From Corythucha ciliata (taxonomy: Eukaryota > Arthropoda > Insecta > Hemiptera > Tingidae): DNA of 64,000 nt. Under the pieces are notes generated by a model, which saw only the letters and a list, made by a program, of their open reading frames with translations, did no database searches and was not told where the DNA came from. Shown here piece by piece: positions 23,216-34,799 of the stretch (the first letter of the stretch is position 1; each line of letters begins with the position of its first letter). Location: NCBI GenBank assembly GCA_038030265.1, contig CM075943.1:8618001-8682000 (forward strand). Reading direction: 5' to 3'. Made by a program: the position numbers and the translations under genes.

Positions 23216-23320
23216 GTGATATTAGAATCTTTTTCGCCCCTCTCTAGGACTTCCGCCCCTCTTTCGGGTCCCTCTTCCGACTCCGAGCAACCACCACCGC
23301 AGAGAGAAGACCCCTTCCCA

Positions 23321-24474
23321 ATGGCCTCTCACGAGGAAGCCGTGACCCCCTCAAAAATTGATTTCACGTCAAAATTACCCAAATTTCTCAATACTGCAAT
23401 CCAAGAAATTAAAAAGCTCCAAACGTCCAACCTTGACTCCGTTACGGATTTTCTTTTGGCCATTCAAGAATTGGAAAACCTATCACACCAATACTTCCCC
23501 TCAGCAATGATGAACCTGGCCATTTTACAGAAATCAGATTTCCTGAAACGCATAATTTTTACGTCCAATGAATTAACATTCAAAGCAGTACGAGATAGTT
23601 TCTTCTCGGAACTCATAAATACAAAAAACAAAATTCAAATTCAGATGAAGTATTTATTTCGCTAACAAAATAAGTATGAGCCCTTCCGCACATTTGCACA
23701 GAATATCAAAAATATTGCGGCAATCCTCGAAACTCACACAGAGCAAGAAGTAATAGAAATAATACTTCACCAAGCAAATCTGACGACTAAATCTAATTAT
23801 TTTCACATTCCTCCCCCAACAGATTTTTCGTCACTTGAAATTTTCGTCTCCCAAATTGAAAGCTTGGAACTAAATTATTCACCCGTCCCCCACAAAACCA
23901 CATACAATACCACCTTTCGTCCCTTCACGTACCAATACTCTAATTATGCACCCAAGAAAACAAATCACAATAATTCACCCCCAAGTTACAAACAGTACTC
24001 CAAACCCCCCTCACTCTTCGACAGAGAATACCGACCTCCTCCCTATGTATCTCCATCATATTTCCAGTCCCGCCCCAGTACTCAAAATCAGCCCAATCCA
24101 ATACCAATATACAGCCCACGATCAATTACACCCCCCAACCACCGTTCCAACTTCTCCCTATAACACACAAACTTCCCAAAACAATAAGGCAAAGACCCCA
24201 AAAAATCAAAGTAGTAAAGTCCGCTATACGAACCAAAAAAACTAAGACCACAGGACACAGAGACCCCCCCCCCTTCCATCATTCTTTGTCGCATAAACCC
24301 TTCTGCTTCAAGTAAAGTATTCACTCGTATTAACAACAAAATCCGATGCCTCACTCTTCTCGACTCCGGTGCGACGAGGAGTTTCGTTAATTCGTCCCTT
24401 TTAACCACCAATTTTCCTTCTCTGTGCCCTGCTAAATTGAAACAACCTTTTCACGTCCGGATAATATCAGTCTA
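23321..24474 (+). pseudogene. LTR retrotransposon gag-protease remnant
   Basis: The frame starting at ATG 23321 encodes a helical, gag-like protein. It is broken by an in-frame TAA at 23663, then stays open in the same frame to ~24160 with a Pro/Asn/Tyr-rich tail. After further frame changes a retropepsin active site (LLDSGAT) appears at ~24355-24375. No reverse transcriptase or integrase follows; similarity stops near 24474, where an unrelated repeat begins. It is a decayed LTR retrotransposon of undetermined lineage and not a functional gene. Confidence 0.75.
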
Positions 24475-24486
24475 ATTAATTTATTA

Positions 24487-24687
24487 ACAAAATTGATCTC
24501 GTTCAAAGGTGATCGCGATTAGTTGCCAATGACGACCCATATGCATTCCGATATAAGTGTTTACATTGTAATCGTGATTTAAGAAGTTGGTGAAATTGGG
24601 CCTTAGTTGGACTTGAGAGATAAAATGCATTGAATTTTATGTAAACAAGGTTTGGCTTAGTTAAGCCAGACCTTATAAAGCCCTGTA
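24487..24687. repeat. Direct repeat copy A (~200 bp), paired with 29838-30046
   Basis: Near-identical to 29838-30046 in the same orientation, starting at ACAAAATTGATCTCGTTC and ending at TTAAGCCAGACCTTA. Copy B has one extra ~20-bp segment. The two could be LTR parts or two copies of a dispersed element. Neither end is TG...CA. The following 24690-24900 has no gene that I can support. Confidence 0.75.
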
Positions 24688-24899
24688 CACACGGAGACTT
24701 TTCTGTCATGTCACGAAATTTTAAAGATTTTTAGGAATGTTCGTTTGTCGTGATGTCAAAAAGTATAAAAACCATATGTTTCTATGAAAAAACCAAGAAA
24801 AAACGGAGAAATTCAGGAAAAATCTCTCCTTTCTCCCTACCACGCGGAAACACAGCTTAGAAATACCGCGTCTACGTTAGCCCTGAGAACAAAGGACAG

Positions 24900-27298
24900 G
24901 ACATAATAATAATAATAATAATAATAATAATTTTTTTTTTTTTTTTTTGTGAGGTTGGTGAAATCCTTTATGGACTGACAGTGAGGAGCTGCGAGTCTCC
25001 TCACCCTTCGTGTCGGACTCACCGGAGGTATACCGACTAAAACACCCTTCCTGCTGCCTCTTTTATAGGACTGCCCCGGGACCACCTTTCAGTATTACTT
25101 CAGGACAATCCTTTGATAGCCCTTGAAGGCCCCACCTAGTCTTCTTCTTATCCACTCATGAAGCCCCCTCCTTTTACTTTTTTAATCCCTCTCCCACTCT
25201 CTATTCAACTCCTTCGCTTTGAGAACCGCGCATACATAGGTACTTACGGCATCCCAGCCCTCCTTGCTTTCCAACATTTTTGTTGCCACAGTTTCCGGGT
25301 ATAATTCCCCGATGCGGGAAACGAGCTCGCCCCTGGGGTGCCACCATTTCGAACATACAAAGAATGTATGATGGACATCGTCGTCCTCTATGAGGCAGTA
25401 TCTGCACTGGCCGTCAGCCACTTTCCCTATCCTTGCCAGAAAGGAACGAAAGTACCCATGACCAGTTAGAAACTGTGTCATGTAATACCCCACCTCTCCG
25501 TGATTTCTATTGGTCCACCCCTCAACATCAACAATCAGTCTTGCTGTCCACCGCCCTCTACTCTCCTCGTTCCATCGCGCTTGCCAGAGCTGGATCGACC
25601 GTTTTCTCTCTTCTTTCCTTACTGTCCGCGGGTCTTGCTCTCCCTTGCGCAGATATATTCTCCGTTTCTCACCGGTCAGGATGTCGATCGGCACAACACC
25701 CGCTACCACCTGAACAGCAGGACCAGAAACTGTTCTGTATGCACTGCATATCCTTAACGCGCCTCTCCTTTGAACTGAGTTCAATCTAATCCGGTATTTC
25801 TCGCACTCCAGTGCCTCAGCCCAGACCTCAGCCCCATATAGCATTACAGCTTCTGCCGTACTCATTAGGAGCCTCCTCTTTGCTGGGGATGGACCCTTCA
25901 CATTGGCCATAAGCCTACTGAGCTTTACCACTACGATTGCTGCTTTGTCCGCTGACTTGCTTATGTGGGCCCAAAATGTGAGCTTTCCATCTAGCATAAC
26001 TCCAAGGTAATTAATTGCCAGAGCCGCTACTATCTCCTGGCCTTCAATCTTCATTGTTATTCCCCTTTCTATACGCTTCGAAGTAAAAAGCACGATTTCC
26101 GTCTTTTGAACAGCCAGTGACAACGTTCTGGACTCCATCCACTCCAGAATCCTCCTCATGGCCTGGTTCAACTTGAACTGAAGCTCCTCAGCCCTTCGAG
26201 CTGTTAGGACAATGACGACATCGTCAGCGTACCCTACCAGGAAAACCCCCTCCGGCATATCCAAACGCAGAATCCCGTCGTAGTTAATGTTCCATAGGTC
26301 CGCCCCAAGGACCGAACCTTGAGCTGCACCTGAGGTAATCCGCTTCTTTCTTGTCCCCTCCCGCGTGCTAAACGTCACCCATCGCTCGGATAGGTAGTCT
26401 TGCAAAACACGGTACAGGTACCCCGGAATTCGAAAATCTTCTTTCAGAGTCTGCAAGATGTCTCTCCATTTCGCCGAATTGAAAGCATTCCTGACATCCA
26501 GAGTGACCGCCATGCAGAGTTCACGGGACCAATAGTTTCCTGTTTTCGCTGCTTGTGCAGCCGTTACCACTTCTCTCACCGCATCTACAGTGGACCTACC
26601 CGCTCTGAACCCGTGTTGCCTCGGTGACAGCCCTCCTGCCGCAGCAACTGCCTCGAGGGTTCTTTTTTTTAGCAGTTTCTCAAACAGCTTTCCAGCAGTG
26701 TCCAGCAGTGCATAGCGGTCTATGGGCTGACGCTGTGTTTGGGTCTCCTTTACCTTTCCCGATGAGGACCAGCTTCGCTGTCTTCCAACGTTCCGGGAAC
26801 ACACCATCTACCAAGCACGCATTATACATTTGCAAAAGAACGTCTGGGTGACTTTTAGAAACGATCTTCAGTATTTCAACCGGGATCCCATCCGGGCCTG
26901 GAGCCTTCCGGTTCCTCATTGACTTTGCCGCCTCCTGCAGATCACTCGTAGTGAACAGTGGTAGTGGTATATCACTGGGAGTCACCGCAACTAGCGCTCG
27001 ATCCTCCACTTCGTGCGTTGGAAACAGCTCGTCCACTATCCTCTCCTTGACCTCAACTGGCATTTCAGCTGTGGAGTCCATTCCTTTTAGCTTTTGTAGA
27101 ACCAACCTGTATCCCAGACCCCAAGGGTCGTTCTCAATATCGCTGCAAAGCTCTTTCCACTTCCTAGCCTTACTATCAGCTATGGCCACTTTAAGAGCAC
27201 GCCGAGCGGCCCTGTACTGCTCCACCTTCCTCTGCGAAAAAGCGGCACTCCCTCTGGCTCGTTGGGCTAGCCTTCTGAGGCGAAAACAGTTCCTCCTC

Positions 27299-27335
<37 letters not shown>
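24900..27335 (-). mobile_element. 5'-truncated R1-clade non-LTR retrotransposon bounded by (TAA)n tracts
   Basis: The minus-strand element runs from ~27297 to ~24905. Its 3' end carries an A-tract and then a (TTA)n run (24903-24930 on the plus strand). The truncated 5' end abuts another (TAA)n run at ~27298-27332. The body encodes a reverse transcriptase with a terminal zinc knuckle. The endonuclease and ORF1 are missing through 5' truncation. Confidence 0.8.
25182..27297 (-). pseudogene. R1/TRAS-type reverse transcriptase, frameshifted
   Basis: Two overlapping frames together form one RT ORF2 C-terminal part. The upstream frame (to ~26710) has the linker and RT blocks MRNRKAPGPDGIPVEIL and FPERWKTAKLVLIGKGKGD. 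The downstream frame (25182 to ~26712) continues with LLDTAGKLFEKLL, SPRQHGFRAGRSTVDAV, LDVRNAFNSAKW, the AAQGSVLGADLW block and the catalytic box GYADDVVIVL. Near the C-terminus is a CCHC-type knuckle (CRYCLIEDDDVHHTFFVC), diagnostic of R1-clade and related LINEs. A single extra base around 26710 breaks the frame. The downstream frame is otherwise open, which suggests a fairly recent insertion. Confidence 0.85.
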
Positions 27336-27336
<1 letters not shown>

Positions 27337-27762
27337 CAAAAAAAAACGGAGTTTAGCGTGAATACGTTTTTTGGCTGGCAATGGCAGCTGAGCTTGAGTT
27401 TTGAGACCCCAATACCCTCCACCCAGCACCACCAACACTAGGCGGCGCACGCGCTGAGAGACCCATTTTACAACTTCTGCCGAATTATACTATACGCCTG
27501 TAAAACGTATTTAGTTAATATTCACGTTAAAATGGGAGTAACTTTTCGGGCTTGAAAATAAACAATATCTGTCGAAATAATGTAGGTACATACGGTAACA
27601 GGGACGGATTTTGAGATTTCCGTCTGGAGGGGAAGGGGATTCTTAAGCAATTTTACATCGGAGTAAGGATAATATCGAGCACAAATCCTGATCATGGAGG
27701 AGTATAGAGTGTCATCTATCGTCGCAGCAAGCGTTCTTTACTTGTAGCCATTTCCCTTAGGC

Positions 27763-27862
27763 CGGTCGTCCACTGCATGGAAGCGTTTTCGAGAGGCGCT
27801 AAAATAACGCGCTACAACGAGCGTACATTCCAAAGCCTTGAATTGAATGTGACAAACAGGAA
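27763..27862. repeat. Half copy of the GGCCGGTCGTCCACTG MITE
   Basis: This starts TTAGGCCGGTCGTCCACTG and matches one arm of the complete MITE at 36430-36606, including the AACGAGCGTACATTCCAAAG block. The other arm is absent. Confidence 0.55.
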
Positions 27863-27869
27863 AAAGAGC

Positions 27870-29735
27870 CGGGGAAGCATTATTTTTCATAAATCGTCAA
27901 AAGAAACTCAAATCGAGAGTTTAAAACAATGTTTGAAGAAACTATAGGTATTGTTGAACTCACAATCTATTGAAACCAAGGAGCCTCGCTCCTCGCATTA
28001 CTCAGCGGATCCTCGACCGGATCCTCAGACTGAGATTGTTGAAGATTTCTTTGAATCACAATATTTGTACCATTTATCATAGCATGGAGGGCATGAAGGA
28101 GAGATTCAGTCTTCGAGTCACGAGTTCGAACTCCTCGTGCTCATTCCGCATAACATAATAAAATTCGACTTGACGGAACTGGAACATCAGCTTCTTTGCG
28201 TGTAGAGTTTATTGAGTCAAGTTCAATATACTTAATTACTGAACAATGAAGACTCTTTCAACGACTGATCAAGTTGAGGGTCCGGAAGTCCAGACCCTCA
28301 ACCTTGTGGCCATCAGATGGCGCAGGATTTGCCCATCATGACAGCAAACACAGCCCTGTACCCTGCTGCGGATCTCCTCTCCTTAAGATGTGGCAGTACC
28401 TAGGCCGTTGCCGGCCCTTACCTGGCCTGTACCCCATCTTTGGCCCAGACTCCCCAGCAGAGTCGGTCCCGTCACTCAGCTCGGCTCGTTAGCCGTAACT
28501 GGTGGCCAGCCACCCGCGCCCGAGAGGCACGACGTGGAGGTGAGTCTTTCAGAGCTGGGGATGCTGGCTTGCGCCATGAACCGAAACCGGGCATGGTGCG
28601 GGTGCCCCTGTACCCTGCATAGTAGCCAAGAATCAAGAGTCGTCCTTGCCAATCTGGGCCTTCATTTTTTGCCCAATATTCTGTGCGGGAGGCACATGAC
28701 GCAATTTTTTACTGTTTGACCCTTTTAAGAAATCTAATGTCCCCCACCACATCAAGACGAAGTCGTCTATCAACCGTACACCTCCGAAACATCGAAATTG
28801 CAACGGCGACGTCCCCGCCAATATTTCATCCCGTCATGCCATCATCTGTCTTCGCACACCAACGCTCGTAATTGCTACGACTCACCGCACCACATTTCTC
28901 GAACTCGATGTACATAAATATGTCACTCACCCTAGTCATTTCAGTACTGTATTCATAAAAGAAATCATTCTCCCCCAGTAATCATCACAAACTCACCATC
29001 CGCCTTATATCCAGTTCCAAAGCCCCAATCCAATACGATTTTCCGCCGTCAGCGACCCTATTCCGCAGCATTCCCCAGTCTCATTTATTACCCAAAAATT
29101 TCGAGTTTTGTACTCACGCCCCCATTTGCTTCGCAAATCAGCGGAGGGGGGAAGTTGTGACCCATGTCACAAATAAGTAGGTGATGGGAGCACAAATACG
29201 GGACCTTTCTGTCCAGCTAAAGAAGCTAAAGGCGCCGAAAGGATCTCTGTGTCTCCCAAATACCCTGCCTTAAAAGGGTCATGCCCTGCGACCGAATGAA
29301 GGCGGTCCCCTATCATAAGTCCCGTTGACGACGCAACAAAAAAGAAGAAGGTGCTGACAGCCAAGAAATATAATAAATTTTATTCCTCCTTTTTCTCCCC
29401 CCTTTTTTTTCTTCCCTTTTAGAGAAATAAAAAGTGAGAATTATTCTTTTCCGATCTCCCGAACCAAGAGCGTCTCCTACCACCCTTTCATATCTGGTGA
29501 GTTTTATAAGTTATCCTTATTCTTTTAATCTTTCGTAAAAATCCCTGTTGACCCCCCCCTGAATTGTATATGTTATAATTCCCTCAAAATTTTGATGAAT
29601 ATATGAAATAATATGTTCAAAAACACGTCGGTTTAGTCCCTTTTTTCTCCTTGGCCCGGTCCCTTTGTTTTCGTCTCCGGGATTTCGGAAGTTTTAGTCT
29701 GTTCGTCACAGCATTTTCTTTCTTGAGTCCGACTT
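27870..29735. other. Gene-poor region with a GC-rich interspersed segment
   Basis: No gene could be supported. A GC-rich segment at ~28270-28640 contrasts with AT-rich flanks and looks like an inserted repeat (SINE-like body without clear A/B boxes). The remaining sequence is AT-rich, with pyrimidine tracts. Confidence 0.4.
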
Positions 29736-29739
29736 AATT

Positions 29740-29815
29740 TTAAGCCGAGGTGGTGAAGAAATCCACCATAATTGCAGAAAAAAGGTTTATGGTTGATTTC
29801 ATCACCTCGGCTTAA
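29740..29815. repeat. Short hairpin element with TTAA ends
   Basis: TTAAGCCGAGGTGGTGAA at the left pairs with TTCATCACCTCGGCTTAA at the right, and the inner bases extend the stem (ATCCACCATAA against TTATGGTTGAT). A third half copy (TTAAGCAGAGGTGGTGAA) lies at ~30044-30073, immediately after direct repeat copy B. Confidence 0.65.
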
Positions 29816-29837
29816 CATTTAGGCCCATTGTCACCAA

Positions 29838-30046
29838 CAAAATTGATCTCGTTCAAAGGTGATCGCGATTAGTTGCCAATGACGACCCATATGCATTCCG
29901 ATATAAGTGTTTACATTGTAATCATGATTAGTGGTTGATCGTGGTTTAAGAAGTTGGTGAAATTGGGCCTTAGTTGGTCTTGAGAGAAAAAATGCATTGA
30001 ATTTTATGTAAACAAGGTTTGGCTTAGTTAAGCCAGACCTTAAGCA
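29838..30046. repeat. Direct repeat copy B (~210 bp)
   Basis: Partner of 24487-24687. On the minus strand it is followed by TTGGTGACAATGGGCC, which looks like a tRNA primer-binding site next to an LTR end. No matching polypurine tract was identified. The region 30075-31444 that follows holds no gene I can support; TTTATT near 31255 may be the BTB gene's polyadenylation signal read on the minus strand. Confidence 0.7.
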
Positions 30047-31444
30047 GAGGTGGTGAAATCCACCATTAAAGTACTTCCAAACACCTTGCTTGAACAGACC
30101 TATTATTATCAAAGTTTTAAGCCGTATTTAGTTCATTTGTTTTATTTTTGGGATTTAGGGTTCTATTTTCTTCTTCTCCTTCTCTTTCGCTGTCCTGCCC
30201 CGTCTGTAACTCAGAATGCGGGCGTAAGAAAAATTATCAAAATAATTGATAACTTTCAATCATTCATCTAGTTAATTTTGTTAACGCACGCCTTGAGAGT
30301 TACAGAATAGGAGGATGGGCTAGAGGCATAGACAGAGAAAGTCAGTTTTACTTCATCTCGAAATAGAAAATTAAATATTATATTTATTTCTTTTGAACAG
30401 AATTAAATTTTTGTAACAATTTTTGTTGTTGTTGCATTGTTGGCGTTGTTAAAATGAAAGATGCTGTGTCACACTGACGATTATAAGACAAAATCATACA
30501 CAATTGAGAGGGGCGCTGTTCATTCAATTTCCAAGTTGCGCAAACCGTGTAGACTCCTAACTATTTTACACAATATACCAATAAACACAATTCCGCAACC
30601 ACGCCTCATTCAATCACCCCCCTTGTTTATCCTTAATTACAATGCGTTTCTTTGTAAATAAACTTTACAATTATATACAATTTTCATTTAAAAAATATTT
30701 CGTTTTCGCTACACTCCAATAAATAATTCAAAGAATACACTTTTTCGGGGTAATAAATAATTGAAAGCGGAGGTAAACCCTCTCAATTTCGCTACAGTAA
30801 ATATTCATTTATTTGGAAAGGATTTTTTCACGTCCCAAGGGGGATTTCTCCCCCTCATTTAAGCTCAATTTACAATTTTTTTGACACGCTCACACTTACA
30901 CGCACACTAATGGCTTGATTTAGTTCTGGACTACGCATTTTGAGGGTATAATAAGCGAAAATGAGTCCTATAGACTACCCTTTGTGTGAGAGAGGGTAGG
31001 GGGATTTGTGCCTACAGAGAAAAAAAATCGCCGTGAAGTAGGCCGAAGCCTTTGGTTTCAGGTTCTTGACTAAAGTCAGCAATTTATTGGTTGAATTTAC
31101 GTCCTATTACCTTTATTTTACGGATAGAATTTTGAAAATGAACGGTAAAGAGGCGAATAAAAATGACAAACGAGCAGCGAATATCTCGGACTTAAGTATT
31201 TTGCAACTACATTAACCAATAAATGCAAACCTAATTTTTTCTTTATATACAGTTTTTATTTTGTTTTACTATTACATTATACCCCTAATCCAGTAAATGA
31301 GCGGCTTAATCAACTCCGGGGGGGGGCCGTCAATTTACAAAAATTACGGATAAAAAAGGGAAAACTGGTAACGTTCAAATGGAAGAAAATAAAAGAGGGC
31401 ACGATTTACAAAAAGAAAAGAAACGTTTTAAGAAGAAAAAAAGA

Positions 31445-34400
31445 CTAGAGTGGATCAACCTGAAGCCGGGGTTTTTTTACAGGCGGCGAATTTTCCCTGC
31501 GCATCAATTGAGTTTCATCGGTGGACCGATCGTCGTCAAGTTCGACAAAATCAACTTCACCGGCCAAATCATTATGTTGGACGCCGGTTAGAACGTCGTT
31601 TTTACAATCGCTATCTTCAGGGTGGTGACTGTCGTCAACGTGATGTCTGGAGGAGTCCTCTTCCGAGTAAACAATGTATTCGCCCGTGTCGTCTTCCTGT
31701 AATATCCCATCATTTTAAAAGAACGAACGGGCATGTAACGCCTTACACAAGAAAGTGGCCTACTTGAACCATCCTCCCCCCTCCCACCACATACTCAACA
31801 ACGATTCCCCATAGCCACCGTTAACGTACCTGTGCAGCGGAGGGTAGATTAGCAGCGTCATAAATGACGTGATCACTATCGTAGACGACGTTCATAATAT
31901 ACTTGAAATCGGACGAAGTGCCATCCTCTTCAGCGTCCTTGACATCACCGCCCACTTCAGTGTCACCGTCGCCTTCGATGACGATATTATGTCCCTCGTC
32001 GTTCATCATGCCGTCAATTTCATATGAGATCGTCTCACCGGCGCCGTCGTGAACGTCGTCGTCTTCGAGAACGTGAAACGTAGCGGACGAATGGTGATGG
32101 TCACCACTGGGCGAGGGTTCGGCCGAATTACCGTGCACAACCCGACCACTTTCACTGAGTAACGGACTCACGTCATCCTCCACTGGATTCTCTCCACTAT
32201 CGCACACCATTTCAAACAGGCCCATGAATTCGTCCTTATTGTTCTCCTTTTTGTCGGGGACGACGGGGTTTCGCAGTTGGTAGCCGTCGATTTTATCGCC
32301 TAAGAATGAATCGTTGTCAGTGGTCAACTTTGTATTTGTACGTATTCTCAAACTACCGTTATTGTCGACAAACTCGTAGACAATTCGCGGTTTGTCGCTC
32401 AACTGTAAATCGACACTGTCACCAACGTCCACCATTTCCGGTTCGGTCACCATGTGGAATGCGTCCAGGGTCGGTCGTCCATTATTTCTCGGTTTGATCC
32501 CCTGAGCGATGTTCATCATTTGCAGCAACAGCGATTTGACTTCGTTGATTTTCAATTTTAGAACGGCGATTCGACTGGTCGTCGAATCACTTCCGGTCGA
32601 TCCCAGGGAGTCGCATTTGTCCTCGCCACCGTTGCCATCGGCGACACAGCCGCTGTCATCTTGTTGCATATGACTTTCTTGCTGTCGTTGAAGATCTCTC
32701 AATTCCTTCTTGTGTTTATCCAATTGGGCGTTCAGCATCTTCAAGGTTTCAACTTCTTTAGCGGACAAAACGAATTTTTGCTCCACCTGTCGGAATTCAT
32801 AAAAATAATTAAAAGAACGGTTGTAACCTTAAACAACGGTACGAATTTACGTTTTTATCGTCAGACACAGCGTAGAGAACGACGGCGTCCGGATCATTTT
32901 GAGCTTCACAGGCCGCACCAGTCCTCAACTTTTGAATCAATTCATCGTCGTTTGGCTCACTTTCGGACATCTCCTTCTTCACTTTCGACAGATCTAGATG
33001 CTCCTGTTTGATCAAAGAGTCCATTCTACCGCCTATGGACAGTTGACGATTCACCGGTTTTGACGTCATCAAAAAATTATTTGGTTTTTTGTATTTCGCA
33101 TCACTCAAAGACGGTCCTTTAAACACGACACACCAAAGGCACATCCCCACCGCCATTCAATTTCAATTCAAAGGCTTATACTAGAAAAAGACATACCTTG
33201 GACGTGAATTTGACCTTCGGGATCAAACCCAACGGACTTTAAGACTTCTTCGGTCAAAGTAACTAATTTCCCATCCCCGCTGTCCATCAGTAAAGGCACG
33301 TTGCTCGGCAGGCCTATCTCTTTTAAAAGCTTTGTCGCCACATAGTCCGACGATCCACCAGTCGACGACCCCGGTGTCTTGTCCAGACCAACAGACACAC
33401 TCGACGGTGGTTTCCCCGATAGCAGGGAACTAAGTAAAGGGGAGGACGTTTCATCTGTGGAAGGCGACACACAAAATATAGTGAATGACCCCCACAACGC
33501 ACACTAAAAGACAACTTACTGTCATCCGTGAGATCTCTTTTAAGATTTTCTAAAACTTTGTGAGTGTCCTGTTCGCGTAAAAGGCGGTCCCTGAAGGCCG
33601 AGTTGACCGCTCCCCTTTTCCTGCCTCTTCGCCTCGGTTCGTACGGGCCAAATTTAGACGGTCCCAACTAAAACAGACATGTCATGCCTCGGGATGCATT
33701 TTGCGCGTTTATTGCGTCTGGCATGAATAGACGCGATATACTGGGAGAAACAAATGCTATCAGACACTTGGAGCACCTGAGTGAGACAACATTCACTCCC
33801 TTCTCTATTCTCCTCTTTTTTTTTCCTCAAATTAATTCAATGGTGGAAAACGTTTTAAGTTTTACCTTGTTTTCACCAGAAACAGAGTTGGGTGTTTTAT
33901 TCGTGGGCTGACTGTGTGAATTTTTGTACAAGTTCTGATGTTGGTGAATCGACGACGAGGACTGTGGTAACGCTGACGAGGGGACAGGCGCGAGTGGGTC
34001 AGTCGTATTGGACAACGACAAAAGTATTTGAGCCGATTCCGTCGGTGAGCCGACTTTAGTCGTTGGATTCAAAGGCGGTCTACCCCGCCCTCGGCCTCGA
34101 CCGCGACTCATGCCGCTGCTACTTGCCCCACCACCCAAACCGACAGTACTTCTGGGCGTGGTACTTCCGATGAAAGCTCCCGCTGAGGAAAAGAAAAAAT
34201 AGGATCAAACAAATAATTTTTGATGTGAAAAAAACTTACAAGGAGCAGTGACAGAGGCGCCGTTGAATGTTTTAGCACCCAAAGGCGTTGAAGGAGCGCA
34301 CACTGACTCTTTGGTCATAGCGGACAAGCCTTTTACCTGGAACAGAAAGCGCGGGTTAAGCAAACAATTAAAACTGAGGGAGAAGGGGGAACGAGAAATC

Positions 34401-34790
34401 ACCTCAAAAAATTTGGCAGCTTCGAGAAGAGGCGTTAAATTTTCCTCGGAGACACTCGTCTCTCCGCAGTACATGAACTCTACGAGAGATTTTAAAACCG
34501 AGAACTTCATGTCCTTCAAAACTATTAAAGGATGGTTCCCAAGTTGCCTCTGAAAAAAAAAGAATCACATTGCTAAAAAAAAAAACTGTCCCAAGAACGC
34601 TGTAAAACCAAGACAATACCTCGAAATACGGGCTGCAAGCTGCCAACACCGCCCTATGAACTTTAAGCGTATGAGTGTTACACATAAGTGTTACATCAAC
34701 GAGGGACTGATGTTCGAGCAAGTAGCCAAGCCTGGTGGCCAAATGAGATGGATGTTCCTCCCACTGAACCAGAAACTGAGAGGCTTCCAT
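31445..34790 (-). CDS. BTB/POZ-domain nuclear protein with AT-hook
   Basis: Nine coding exons on the minus strand: 34620-34790, 34403-34549, 34240-34336, 33866-34182, 33520-33667, 33197-33454, 32851-33116, 31830-32786, 31445-31696. They total 2,613 nt, all phases agree, giving 870 residues. The BTB domain is residues ~1-106 (WEEHPSHLATRLGYLLEHQ, LVDVTLMC, VHRAVLAACSPYFE, LVEFMYCGE), the TTK/LOLA-type common in insect transcription regulators. An AT-hook (RGRGRGRGRPPLNP) lies at ~155-170. Then follow Ser-rich linkers, a basic patch (PRRRGRKRG), a coiled coil (AKEVETLKMLNAQLDKHKKE) and a long Asp/Glu-rich tail. No C2H2 fingers are seen, so DNA binding would rest on the AT-hook or on partners. 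A non-coding 5' exon part begins at ~34798. I cannot assign a named orthologue. Confidence 0.88.
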
Positions 34791-34799
34791 GCTTTCAGC

